Shown here one piece after another: positions 25,201 to 34,300 of a DNA stretch of 64,000 nucleotides. Made by a program: the position numbers and the translations under genes. Below the pieces are notes generated by a model. That model did not search any database. It was not told the origin of the DNA and was given only the letters and a program-made list of their open reading frames with translations. This DNA comes from Myxococcales bacterium (GTDB lineage: Bacteria; Myxococcota_A; Polyangia; Palsa-1104): positions 1-64,000 of the forward strand of contig PNAM01000087.1 in the NCBI GenBank assembly GCA_003170275.1, read 5' to 3'. Position 1 is the first letter of the stretch. Each line of letters opens with the position of its first letter.

Positions 25201-26690
25201 TCCCTCTCACTCGCACTTTGACGCAGCAGCCCCTCGAGCCGTTGGGCTTCGCTCTCGGCGCGAGCGGCATCCGTCTGGCAAGCGGCAGCAAAAGAATTGG
25301 CAGTCTTGGCCTCGGCCCTCGCGGTCTTCTCAGCAGTTCTCTGTTCCGACTCCTCGCGGCGCAGGCGGTTCTTGCGATGGGCCAGCACGGCCGCGAAGTC
25401 GCTGGCCGCCTTTTTCAACGATGCCAACACCGGAGCATGCTCTTCCTGCTTGCGCTCCAGTTCCTGGCGGTATTCGTGGGCCTGCCGCTCGAATCGCAGG
25501 GCATTGCGCAAAGGAACGGCGGCCTCCCAAATCTGCATCTGCTCGGCGGCATCCTCCATCTCGCGGCGGGTCCGTTCGAGCTTCTCGAGCGCGTCGGCAT
25601 GTTTGCGGTCGGCTGCGAAGCGCCGAAGCGCCGCTGCACGGCGTGTTTCTTGAGCAGATCTGATACGTGCTGCCCGGTCATCCTGGTGTTCGCGATCTCG
25701 AACCTTGCTTTGTTCTGCGGCTTCTACATCGAGGGAGCCGGCGCGCAGGTCGATGTGCTGACCCAGTGCGTGAAGCGAATGCGCAGAGCGCGCCGTTCGC
25801 TCATTCACCATCAGGCGCTGGGCACGCAGGTGGATCAGCGGCTCGAGCCTCGACGCCAAGCCGTCCAGCAGCTCACGTTCGGGCAGAATGAGATCCTTGC
25901 GCTCCTTGAGCTCGCGCCGGTACGTCGAAATGTTGCGGCCCACCTTGTCGCCGAGCGCGGGGTCGAGCGCGAGCTCGAGCAAGAAGTCCACGAACTGCTC
26001 GTGCTCGTCGAAACGAAAGATCTCGTCGACACCGCCTTCTCGTTGGTTCATTCGGATCTGGTAGGCGAAGAGCTCCGGGTCGATGCCCGCAGCATCAAGG
26101 TAGTCGCTCCACTCGCGCTGGTGCTCGCTGTGGAAGACCTCCAGATGCGGGTGCGCCGTGCGCAGAGTGGACCATTCCTGTCGGAAGCTCGCCAACATCC
26201 GGCGACCTTTACGCCCGTCTTGTGCAGTGACGAGAAGCGGGAGCCCATCGATCGTCAGCCGTGGCTCGGCCGCGCTAACACGACACGCAAAGAACAGTCG
26301 TCGGAGCCGCGTTTCGTCGGCTCCGGCGCCGGGCCGCCATTCGTAGAACACGCCTGTCAGCAGGCGCGCCGGGCCCTCCGAAAGATCCAGCTGCCCGCTG
26401 GCGCCGTCAATCTCCCACTCGCAAACCACCACGGCCCGGTCATCGGGAAGGACGTAATCCTCGAGTCGGCGCTTCTTGGCCTCGGCCTTGCCGCCGAGAA
26501 ACTCCCGCCGATCCGGCCGGACGAGGGCGAAGAACAGGTTCAGAGCGGAGGACTTGCCCCCTCCGTTCCTCAGCCAGAGCGTCGAATCCGTTGCTCGTCC
26601 GCCGGCATCACGGAGATCGAGGACGAGGTCTTCGAGGCGAGCCTGCCGGTGACCGACAGACACGAATCGAAGCTGCGACAGGCGAGGCAT
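22236..26690 (-). CDS. jetC: Wadjet SMC-like ATPase JetC
   Basis: The 1484-residue protein has the N-terminal Walker A LRNGGGKSS (about 42–48) and a C-terminal ABC signature FSGGEQLTGA followed by Walker B SVLILDNPIG. Between them lie about 1200 residues of long coiled coils rich in Glu, Arg and Ala with a central hinge-like region. This is the MukB/SMC-type motor of Wadjet, which extrudes DNA loops. The ATG at 26690 shares its A with the jetB stop (TGATG), and that start gives the canonical N-terminus MPRLSQLRFVSVGHRQARL. Family level is firm. Confidence 0.93.
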   Translation of the reverse strand: MPRLSQLRFVSVGHRQARLEDLVLDLRDAGGRATDSTLWLRNGGGKSSALNLFFALVRPDRREFLGGKAEAKKRRLEDYVLPDDRAVVVCEWEIDGASGQLDLSEGPARLLTGVFYEWRPGAGADETRLRRLFFACRVSAAEPRLTIDGLPLLVTAQDGRKGRRMLASFRQEWSTLRTAHPHLEVFHSEHQREWSDYLDAAGIDPELFAYQIRMNQREGGVDEIFRFDEHEQFVDFLLELALDPALGDKVGRNISTYRRELKERKDLILPERELLDGLASRLEPLIHLRAQRLMVNERTARSAHSLHALGQHIDLRAGSLDVEAAEQSKVRDREHQDDRAARIRSAQETRRAAALRRFAADRKHADALEKLERTRREMEDAAEQMQIWEAAVPLRNALRFERQAHEYRQELERKQEEHAPVLASLKKAASDFAAVLAHRKNRLRREESEQRTAEKTARAEAKTANSFAAACQTDAARAESEAQRLEGLLRQSASERERLESAGALSCDESGVAGFARLKRETDDLEQRSSALAETLDRLRQRQKELQAEKEKATGAAADANARAEAELRQFEEGMKARIVLEGEAVLKQYVEVETIDLERLPDQTVLRLHEAARMALDEVVRLKVERAEDDRAALRLEETGLLPPTRDTEKILELLKAKLPAVWSGWSYIEANTPAAGNGRRRVVERYPELALGVIVRDVDFERAKDLLRSDATAPDTPVTVAPQSALAQSIERAGIVLGPASDAYFDRAAAKTELLHRRSRLDSYDGQIRQQDGRRNEAEELATRLREFRRRYPRGWFAEQNSRVQAQKAAGDAHARRADALGYEIDRVEDQIIGGEKDQTQTSTALLTKQIHWTLVEQFVRQHESQIDARRGALEAAREEQEAKQLEGERWLKEGAGADDRALLASTKAQKLGEEARASEEELRTVEYLDGAVEDRVGPVEELRDRYRQLKSTYEEKVGEEGILQLRRMSESHAKEERGRLAAKLSQVVDESRVQAALAGLADPSHVDTLRDEAIRASASAQGAHGNQTQVEKRAREELGEIRKRCDELGDVPNLETSDRPAGPLQAEAAAKAADDEARRAEGEAGEHTSRAEQAERKRSESAQRAESLRKDRDLLDTIAGSYEGVVDLSLQAEVSWVPPADDRTVASEVRAIEQELKKIRLEISKLDGERAKATKAVRGWASEQRFEPLQSHIGRQFSMADEVDLETHAEDWRNQLELRIQTIDGQLTEMNQHRDILVTQALAAAEDGLALLRAAASQSRLPDHLPGLGGAQFLRITAHAPDDAGERKGRIGGLIDEMIDEGEMPTGLALVQRAVRRLAKPIRVKVLNPDPDVDHVAVDITDMARFSGGEQLTGAILLYCTLAQLRARTRGMHRKPSSVLILDNPIGRASRVRFLELQREVARAMGVQLFYTTAVNDHEALRTLPNVIRLRNQRFDRNSGTRVVEHETGGDGQVEATRVVRSEDASATSGRAEQTGPASAD

Positions 26691-27451
26691 CAGCCGACCT
26701 CTGCCGAAGCAGGCGTCGCTCGTGCCTGGAGGATCTCGTGCAGGCGCTCGTACAGCGCCGTCGCCGCCAGTTCCTTGACCAGCACCTGGTATCGCCAGGT
26801 CGGCTGATAGAACACTTGGTCGCCGCGGGTCTCCTTCGTGAAACAACCGAAATCGCGAAGCCGGTCCAATCCGAACTCGATGATCCGCCGCGTCGTCCGT
26901 TGCCCCTTGCGGCCATCCCCGGTTTCCATCACGGAGAGTCGGCGCTGGTAAACCCGCCAAGCCTCGTAGATCCCAGAGTCCTCGTCCGCCGCCACAGGGT
27001 CAGGAGCGCCCTTTTTCTCCTCCTCGATCCGCTCGCACAGCCTCCGAAGGTTCTCGTCGACCTCTACCACCGTGACCGCTGGCCGCGCGTAGGTCGCTTC
27101 TTCTTCGAGGTCGCGCGCTCGGGGAAAAATCGTGGACGCAACGGCGAGCTGGACAAGACCGTCAAGAAGGCGATCGTCCGCACCGGAGGAATTGGGCCGA
27201 AAATCTGCGGAGCGCAGCGAGAAGATCGAGTCGGGCGAAGGCCCGAGCACGATCCCGTGCTCACCGACTTCGAGCACGAGAAGCCCCAGGCCTTTGGCGA
27301 CCTCCTTCACGACCGTGCGAAATTCCGGGTGGTCGAGATACCTTTCGACGAGCTCCTGGTACTCGGGCTCCTGCGTTGGACGCTGGCGGGGCTGGAGCCC
27401 CCAATGGATGAGCCGCCCGGAACGGTAGGCGTCGTCAGAATCAAGCGCCAT
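26690..27451 (-). CDS. jetB: Wadjet MukE-like subunit JetB
   Basis: The 253-residue protein begins MALDSDDAYRSGRLIHWGLQ and is composed of winged-helix-like alpha/beta segments, ending with the MukE-like part RTTRRIIEFGLDRLRDFGCF then QPTWRYQVLVKELAA. JetB bridges the kleisin JetA and the ATPase JetC. The start overlaps jetA by 11 bases and the stop joins jetC as TGATG. Identification rests largely on its size and place between jetA and jetC. Confidence 0.8.
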   Translation of the reverse strand: MALDSDDAYRSGRLIHWGLQPRQRPTQEPEYQELVERYLDHPEFRTVVKEVAKGLGLLVLEVGEHGIVLGPSPDSIFSLRSADFRPNSSGADDRLLDGLVQLAVASTIFPRARDLEEEATYARPAVTVVEVDENLRRLCERIEEEKKGAPDPVAADEDSGIYEAWRVYQRRLSVMETGDGRKGQRTTRRIIEFGLDRLRDFGCFTKETRGDQVFYQPTWRYQVLVKELAATALYERLHEILQARATPASAEVG

Positions 27452-28940
27452 CGCCAGTCTCCCGTCGACTGATCTCGACCTCGTCGCCATAAAAACCAGC
27501 CGCCCGCAGGAGCTCCCCGCGTCGCCTCTCGACCGACACCGGACCCTCCTCGAGCTCCGGCGCAAAATGCTGGAGCGTCAACAGCACCAGGAGCTCGCGC
27601 ACAATCGATGACGCGCCGCTCTTGCGAGCGTTCTCCAACAGTATCGAGAGAGTGGTGGGGGAGCCGATGGCGTGCAAGATCGATTCGGCTTGCTCGCGGA
27701 CTTCCCGTGGATATCGGAGGATCTCGGCGCCGTAGGTCGTCAAGTCCTGCTCCCCCACAGGCACCTCGGTGGCAGGCAGCTCACGGCGTGGCTTGAGCTG
27801 CCATTCCACCAGTTCCGCGAGTGACAGCGACGGAGGCGCCTGCGCGCCGAAGAAGCAGGGGAAGTCGCGCTCGACGACCTGCACGGCGTCCATCCGCCCG
27901 AGCCGCAGCACCGGGTCGAGCACCTCGGAGAGCAGCTCGGGCAATGGCCGGAGCGGCGTGGGGACGAACGCCTGGCGGGCCTGCTCGTCGAGAAACACGT
28001 TGCGCGCGCGCATGAGCTGATCGTGCAGATCGACGTGCCTGAGCCGGCAGTCCCGAATCAGATGCGCAACCTCGGCCACGGCGCGCGCCCCCTCATCGGC
28101 GGGCTCAATCACGTCGAGGCGCTCCTCGGCGGTCTTGAGTATGCTCTCCTCGGTCGTCAGCCGCGCGCCGATATGCGCGATCGCTTCGCCCAAAAGTCGC
28201 GGCACCTCATCGCGCCAGTCAACTCGCCCGATGTCCCGGCGCGTCTCCCGCAGGATGTTCGTGATCTTGTCCTGGTAGCGCAACGACTGCCAACGTGCAT
28301 TCTTCGCTGACTGGACAGCCTCGTTGAACTTGCCGCGAGCGAGCTGCGATTGCACGACCGCCTCGGCCGCAGCCTGCGCGTCCTCGATGTCGAGCTCGAG
28401 CGCGTTGAGGTACAGGTTGACCGCCTCATTCGAGAGCCGGAGAACGATGTTGCCCGAAGGATGAAAGTGGTCGGCAACCAGGCGGAACTCGAGCTTGCGC
28501 AGTACCGACTGCCCCTGCTCGTCGAAATCGCGGTAGGCGAAGTCGAATGGTCGCCGGTGCTCGGGATCATTTCGCAGTCCGCCGAGTACCTTGTCGACCA
28601 TGACGGCGTGGCGTTCGGGGTCTTCGCCCACGCCCGCCGCCTGGTCCATCGCCGACAGTAGCGGAGCCAGCGACTGGAGGACCATGGCGCGGTCCACCTC
28701 CCGATCGAGACCCGTGTGATCGATGATCAGGTCGATTACCTTGAGCGCGAGAACGAGGGAGTCGTAGTGGCGAAGGTCCGCGCCGCGCAACGCGTCTCCC
28801 CGCCGCAAATCGTGAAGGGGAGCAGTGTGGAGCAAGACGCGAGTCCGGTGCGTCAAGGCCCGGTCCCAGATCGTCGCTGGCGTCTTCGACGCCACGTCGG
28901 CATCCTCGAGCCGAGGATCGATTTCGGCGAATCGGCTCAC
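27441..28940 (-). CDS. jetA: Wadjet kleisin-like subunit JetA
   Basis: The 499-residue protein starts MSRFAEIDPRLEDADVASKT and is almost all helical, with a winged-helix end (SIVRELLVLLTLQHFAPELE). It is the first gene of the operon jetA-jetB-jetC-jetD. Kleisin JetA closes the SMC ring by joining JetB and JetC. The subtype (I, II or III) was not assigned because I cannot compare it with the reference families. Confidence 0.8.
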   Translation of the reverse strand: MSRFAEIDPRLEDADVASKTPATIWDRALTHRTRVLLHTAPLHDLRRGDALRGADLRHYDSLVLALKVIDLIIDHTGLDREVDRAMVLQSLAPLLSAMDQAAGVGEDPERHAVMVDKVLGGLRNDPEHRRPFDFAYRDFDEQGQSVLRKLEFRLVADHFHPSGNIVLRLSNEAVNLYLNALELDIEDAQAAAEAVVQSQLARGKFNEAVQSAKNARWQSLRYQDKITNILRETRRDIGRVDWRDEVPRLLGEAIAHIGARLTTEESILKTAEERLDVIEPADEGARAVAEVAHLIRDCRLRHVDLHDQLMRARNVFLDEQARQAFVPTPLRPLPELLSEVLDPVLRLGRMDAVQVVERDFPCFFGAQAPPSLSLAELVEWQLKPRRELPATEVPVGEQDLTTYGAEILRYPREVREQAESILHAIGSPTTLSILLENARKSGASSIVRELLVLLTLQHFAPELEEGPVSVERRRGELLRAAGFYGDEVEISRRETGDGA

Positions 28941-29280
28941 GGGCGCACTCTGTCAACATTCTGAACGTTTGTCCAGTCCATGTCCACCCACGAAATACCA
29001 AGCGGAGGTCTCGTTCGCTCCCCATAAGCCGTGCCCCCGACTACCGGGTCGAGCGACTCGCATAATCGCCCGTGCGCCGTCGCGGATTTTCCCAGAGGCA
29101 ATTTCCGAGACGCTGTCTCGGAAATCTCGTGACCCGGATACGTGACGTAGAAAAGCCGAGCCGTCTCGAGGTTGTCCACCCAGAATCCACGGCCGAAGCG
29201 CTTGGTCAGGTCCGCCGACAATCTCGCAACGCGCGCTTCGCCATAGCCGGCGCGAGCCTCACCGATACAGACTGCACGGC
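28937..29280 (-). pseudogene. Remnant of DUF1016/YhcG-type PDDEXK nuclease N-terminus
   Basis: The minus strand reads GEARAGYGEARVARLSADLT then KRFGRGFWVDNLETARLFYV and TYPGHEISETASRKLPLG. This follows the DUF1016 N-terminal domain, which has RAGYGE..V.RLSADLT.RFGRGF..DNL..MR.FY...P...SETLSRK. The first part of the domain, any start codon and the C-terminal nuclease are missing, and later residues no longer fit. Its frame stops at 28937, four bases into jetA. Confidence 0.6.
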
Positions 29281-29347
29281 GCCCCCCGGAACGACAAGAT
29301 GTTACAGCGAGTTTTCATAGGGCTGGGCGACGCGACGGTAGCTTCGC

Positions 29348-29713
29348 GTGGTGCGCCGAGATCGGAACGTCTGGATCTGTTGCCGTCGCTGCGGGTGCGA
29401 CTTCTCGTTGTGCACCAGATGCTATCGAGGTCAATTCTACTGTGGCGACACGTGCCGGCACGAGGCCCGCCGGGCCAGCGTCCGCGAGGCCGGCCGACGC
29501 TTGCAGGCATCACCGGAAGGTCGCGCAGATCATCGCGACCGTCAGCGTCGCTATCGCCACGCCCGCGCGAGACGTCAAGCTTCCCAGCCACTCGTCGTAG
29601 TTGAGCACCGCATCAGCGGTCCACTGCCCTTGGATCCGAACGGGGCGCCGCGATGCGTACGCTGCGGTCGTCTCGCGACCGTGCGAGAGCTGCTCGAGTC
29701 GCGCGAGCTGTAG
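29348..29713 (+). CDS. Zinc-ribbon protein of mobile-element type
   Basis: The 121-residue protein from GTG 29348 has a knuckle series WICCRRCGCDFSLCTRCYRG then QFYCGDTCR, a basic R-rich middle with RHR-type dipeptides (SPEGRADHRDRQRRYRHARA) and a final CVRCGRLATV pair. The same pattern of cysteines followed by RR.S..R...Q.S..GR..HR.RQ recurs in small proteins beside transposable elements. It may bind DNA, RNA or zinc. It sits between jetA and the ParB-like gene on the opposite strand. Confidence 0.55.
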   Translation: MVRRDRNVWICCRRCGCDFSLCTRCYRGQFYCGDTCRHEARRASVREAGRRLQASPEGRADHRDRQRRYRHARARRQASQPLVVVEHRISGPLPLDPNGAPRCVRCGRLATVRELLESREL

Positions 29714-29788
29714 AACAGCGTGACGCATCAGGCTTCCGCTGCGTTGCGGTCAGTGCAATAGCAACCGCCACACCGAGGAGGCCTACCG

Positions 29789-31168
29789 ATGTTGAGCATT
29801 GTAGCAGAGCCGCAGCGCTCGCGGCCGTGCGAGACGTGTCCGACGCGCACGAGTTGCAGAACGCCGTGCGCCGCGCTGGAGCGGCTCTTGCCGGCGCGCC
29901 CGTCGTGGGGTCGCGAGGTCTTCAGTCCGTTCCTGGTCGATAGCAAGAGCGCCGTGACCTGGGATCCGGGCGAGATCGAGGAGAACACGAGGTGGCGACG
30001 GATCGCGGCAAAGCACGGCCCGCGCCTGCACATGGCGGCGCGGAACCTCAAGGGAAGGGAGCGCATCATGGTCAAAGAGTTTCTCGATGGAGAACCGGAG
30101 GATCGCATTGCCCGCAAGCTGGGGCTGCCGCGCGAGCGCGCGGATCGGATGATGGCAGCGGCGACCGGCAAGCTGACGATCGCGCTGGAGCCGGCAGGTC
30201 CGTCCGGACCGGATTCATGCGCCGTGCCCGGCTGCGACCTTCCTGTCGGATCGCGCCGACCCAGCTTGCCGGAGCTCCGGTCCTTCTGCGATCTGCACCG
30301 GCAGATGCGCGTCTTCGGCATCTCCCACGTCGAGCCCGATCGTGCTGTCGCCGCATCGCTCGCGACCTCGGACGCCTTCGAAGCTGGGTACACCGATGTG
30401 ACGCCATCGCTCGCCTTCGCGCTGCTCGAGCGCAACACGAACAACCGCGGTCTGTCGCGGGAGCGCGTCGAGAGGTACGCGCGCGACATGGCGAGCGGTG
30501 ACTGGCGCCCGAACAACCAGGGCATCGCGATCGGAGCCGACGGCCTCCTTTACGATGGACAGCATCGGCTCTGGTCGATCCTGAAGTCCGGCTGCACGGT
30601 CCGTCTGCTGGTCGTGCGCGGGCTGCCGGCGGCCACGCGCGCGACCATCGATCAGGGACGCCCGCGCAATGTCGGCGATACGATGCGCATCCTAGACGGC
30701 CGCGCGAATGGCGCGCGCATCGTGTCGTGGTTGAGGGCCATCGAGGTGATGACCTCAGGCCGACCTGCGTCGATGTCGCACGCGGTGGCGCGCCGCGCGC
30801 TCGACGAGTTCGATCCCAGCGTGCGCTGGTTCCTCGACAACGGTCCGCGCGCCGCGCCGTATTCGCGCGCCCCGGTAGTGGGGGCGTTGGTCTATGCGCG
30901 CACGGTCCTGCGCGAGCCGGTGGAGTCGTTCACCCGCCGCTACGTGAGCGGCGCCCAACTCGAGGAGAGTTCACCGGTGCTAGCCCTGCGCAGCTACGTC
31001 GCCGAGCGCATGCAGCGCGACACCGAATCGCCGCGCGCGATTTCCTTGAGAACGCTTCGCTGCCTGTTGGCAGAGATGCGCGGCGAGCGCCTCGAGCGCG
31101 TTCCGGCCTCGGAGGCGGCCTTCGAGCACTTTCGCGACCTGCACGCCACCGCCGGCCGTCAACAGTAG
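29789..31168 (+). CDS. Cys-rich/sigma-like HTH/ParB-like fusion protein
   Basis: ATG 29789 follows GAGGAGG. The 459-residue product opens with a cysteine cluster RPCETCPTRTSCRTPC. A helix-turn-helix of sigma region-4 type (LKGRERIMVKEFLDGEPEDR then IARKLGLPRERADRMM) follows, and then a second small Cys pair. Residues about 215–300 resemble ParB/phage-type domains (LSRERVERYARDMASGDWRP, then LLYDGQHRLWSILKSGCTVR). The rest is helical. The pieces are unusual together. It is followed by a small HTH gene, so a regulatory or partition role on the island is likely. Confidence 0.6.
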   Translation: MLSIVAEPQRSRPCETCPTRTSCRTPCAALERLLPARPSWGREVFSPFLVDSKSAVTWDPGEIEENTRWRRIAAKHGPRLHMAARNLKGRERIMVKEFLDGEPEDRIARKLGLPRERADRMMAAATGKLTIALEPAGPSGPDSCAVPGCDLPVGSRRPSLPELRSFCDLHRQMRVFGISHVEPDRAVAASLATSDAFEAGYTDVTPSLAFALLERNTNNRGLSRERVERYARDMASGDWRPNNQGIAIGADGLLYDGQHRLWSILKSGCTVRLLVVRGLPAATRATIDQGRPRNVGDTMRILDGRANGARIVSWLRAIEVMTSGRPASMSHAVARRALDEFDPSVRWFLDNGPRAAPYSRAPVVGALVYARTVLREPVESFTRRYVSGAQLEESSPVLALRSYVAERMQRDTESPRAISLRTLRCLLAEMRGERLERVPASEAAFEHFRDLHATAGRQQ

Positions 31169-31176
31169 GCGCCGAG

Positions 31177-31389
31177 ATGGAACCCAGATACCTCTCGGTC
31201 AAGGAAGTCGCGGCGCTGACCGGGACCAACATCAAGACGATCTACCGGATGATCCAGGCGGGGGAATTGCCGGCGCGGCGGTTCCGGCGCTCGCTGCGAG
31301 TGCCGCGGTACGCGGTGGAACCCAGGAGCAGCGAATCCGGGAAAGGGGACGTCTCTACTGTTGGCCCGGGGAGTCTATGTCGTCGGTGA
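31177..31389 (+). CDS. Small helix-turn-helix (excisionase-like) protein
   Basis: The 70-residue protein begins MEPRYLSVKEVAALTGTNIK then TIYRMIQAGELPARRFRRS, the winged-helix of MerR/excisionase-type helix_turn_helix_17 proteins. The tail is Ser/Gly-rich. It starts eight bases after the upstream stop and probably belongs to the same unit. Its stop lies nine bases before the convergent helicase stop. It could direct excision of the island. Confidence 0.7.
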   Translation: MEPRYLSVKEVAALTGTNIKTIYRMIQAGELPARRFRRSLRVPRYAVEPRSSESGKGDVSTVGPGSLCRR

Positions 31390-31397
31390 TTGCATTT

Positions 31398-34300
31398 TCA
31401 TGGAAGCCAGCGGATCGCACCGTCGGCAGTAAAGAGCAAGCCACGCCTCGCTCCTGCAAATGACCCGGCCTTGAGAATGCGTGCGTACATCTGCAGTTGC
31501 ACCACATACTCAGGGTATTGGTCTTCGACAATGCCCGACGGTGGCGCATCGGTCTTGAAATCGAGGATCGTGATTGCGCCTGCATCGACGGACACGAGAT
31601 CGATCACCCCAATGAGGAGAGTGCCGTTGTCGCCGGCCCCGGCAACCGGGTATTCGAGTCGTAGATCAGTGCCGGGCAGCCGGCGCAGACCGATCGCCTG
31701 CAACGCCGCCACTGCGCGATCGACGTCGGCCACTGCGTCGGCAACATGATCGCTCAAGCCTGTATCCGTTGCCGCTCGTCTCACCGCTTCAGATGTCGGG
31801 GTGGATGACTCTTGCAGCATGATGCCAATCGCACGGTGTACCGTTTCGCCAAACACTGGCCCGTACCGCCCGGGGTGCGGTTTCGCGAGGTCGGAATGCG
31901 CCGCGCGCGAAACCGCTGTTGGTCGAAAGCGTGGTTGGGCGGCGCTCTCTGCCGCGGCATTCCACTTCTTCGCGATCTCTGCGTCGAGGGTGGTCGGACT
32001 GAGAGAGCTTGTCGCGGGAACAGGCGCGATGCCTGCCGCCCAATCGGGAACCTGTTCGCCCCGATGGGGCGCGAGCATGGTCAGGAACGATGCATCACAT
32101 CCCGAGAGCAGTTCGCCACAAACCATGCGGCTCGACGGAGCCCCGGCCTGCGGGATGACCAGCAGATCGCGCGCGCGCGTCACTGCGACGTACGCTAGGC
32201 GCTTGCGCTCTGCGAGGCGATACCGTTTCTCGCGCTCGGCGATCCCGGCGCCCGAAGGTTCGTCCCATTCGAGCTTGTCGAGGCGGATCGCCCAAGCGCG
32301 TCCATTACGCTCGACCTGCCAGGGCGTTGTGGGAATCCGCTCGTCCCATGTGCTCCGACCATCCCAAAGAACGACGACGGGAAACTCGAGGCCTTTGGCT
32401 TGGTGGACCGTCGTGATCCTGACCGCCTCGCCGTCTGCGGGGTGGGGAGGGTCGAGAGCAACCGGATCCAGAACCCAGTCTCGCGCGATCACTGTCGCAC
32501 CGTCGAAATCGAGGTGATGCTCGAGCGCTCGCGCCTCCAGCGTGAGACACAGCTGGCGCAGCCAGCCGAGGCGTTGCGCGCCATTTGGGCCAAGCGCTAC
32601 GGTGCGTGCGAGGGCGGTCTGTTCCAATAGCCCCCGGGCCGTCGATCCGACACCGCGCTCGAAACGGCGCCGCCGGAGGTCGCGCACGATCTCACGTGCG
32701 GTCGCGGTACGCGCCGCACCTTCATTTGCTGCGCCGGCGCGCTCCGCAAGCAGGTCCTGCAGGTCCACTGCGAAGAACGGCGGCCGCAGGAGTGCCGCCT
32801 CTGCCACTCCATCCTCGCGATCAGCCAGCGCGCGCAGGCCAAGCAAGAACTGACGGTGGAGATGGTCCTGCAGGAGAAGCCGCCCTCCGCGTCCGACGTG
32901 CGGGATCCCGAAACGATCGAGCTCGTGAAAAAGAATCGGCACTTTCGTCGTCACAAACGCCAGGATCGCGACGTCGCCATATCGAACCTTTCGCTCCTCG
33001 CGCGTGAGTCGGTCCGTAACCAGAATTCCGCTGCGCTCAACGAGCCAGCGCAGGTAGCGCGCTACGCACTGCGCCTCGAGTCGCCTGTAATCGTCAGCGC
33101 CACCGCCTGTAGCAAGCTCGAATGGGAGCACGTGTACCGGCCGCTCGTTGTTTCCGGCTCGCCCCTTGAGCAACGTACGATTGAAGACAACGCCGCTCTC
33201 GCGATCGAACGTGACGCCGTCCCGCGCCACCCCGAGCACGCGGTCGAACCGATCGTTGATCCAGTCGAGCAGTCGCGGCGTGGTGCGGAAGCTCGCTGAG
33301 AGTTGTGCCGTGATGTGGGGGCCACGACTGACTATCGCCGACACGTCTGCGTACATCGCGATATCGGCCCGGCGAAAGCGATAGATTGACTGCTTGGGAT
33401 CGCCGACCACGGTGAGCTTGCCGCGCGCCAATCGCACGGCGGTCCAGTTGGACGCGTGGGCGCCATCCTCGCACAAGTAGAGCAGCAGCTCAGCTTGCAA
33501 GGGGTCGGTGTCCTGGAATTCATCGACGAACACGTGATCGAAAAGACCCTGGCCAACGGCCCGAACCTTCTTGTCGTCGCGGAGCAGGTTGCGCAGCTTG
33601 AGCAAGAGATCGATCTGGTCGACGGCACGATGTCGCTCCTTGACTCGCTCGTAGATCTGCAGCGCCACGGGTCGCAATCGCACGAGCCGCGTCGCGAGCC
33701 ATTGGCGCAGGGGCGCCAGCAGATCATCGCGCAGGGGCGTTGCTCGCACGGCGTTTTTCTTCCGGGAGTCTCCGTCGAACGCCTTCCACACGTTCCAGGC
33801 ATCTCCATCGTCGTCAAAGTCGAGCTTCTTCGTCGGCGATTCGCTACGCTTGCCATGGGGCCCTCGAGCCAGTCGGTCGACCAGCTCTCGAAACAGCACT
33901 GCCGGATCCTGCTCGGTGTGCAGCCGCTGAAGCAGATCAGCGTTCTGCCGAAACCAGCGTATCCCCCGAGCCTCGCCGCGCAGCGGGCGCACCAGGGCGA
34001 CGTATTCGGCCGAAAAGCGTTCGAACGGGCCGCGGTCGAATGGGCTCAATGCTGGCGTGCGGATCTCGAGATCGCGGTTTTCGATCAGCGCAGCTACGAA
34101 GTTGTCGAGGCCGTGGTAGGTCCACCAATCAGTTTCCACGGACTCGGTCCGCAACCCGGCCCGTTGGGCAATGATTAATGTCTCGCTCGCCTCTGCCACG
34201 AGCTCCACTTGGTGATGCAGAAAATCGGTGAGCGTCCCTGTCTCAACTGCGTGTAGGAGCAGCGTGAAAGTCTCGCGCAGCAGCGAATCATTGTCCTCGA

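Noticed and set aside
21167-28940. Chromosomal MukBEF rather than Wadjet
   Set aside because: A fourth gene with TOPRIM residues (JetD) follows in a coupled operon, and the whole lies on an island; MukBEF lacks this gene.
29101-29125. Perfect 11-bp palindrome ATTTCCGAGAC…GTCTCGGAAAT as Wadjet operator
   Set aside because: It encodes the EISETASRK phrase of the DUF1016 remnant, so the dyad is explained by coding sequence. It remains possible but is not needed.
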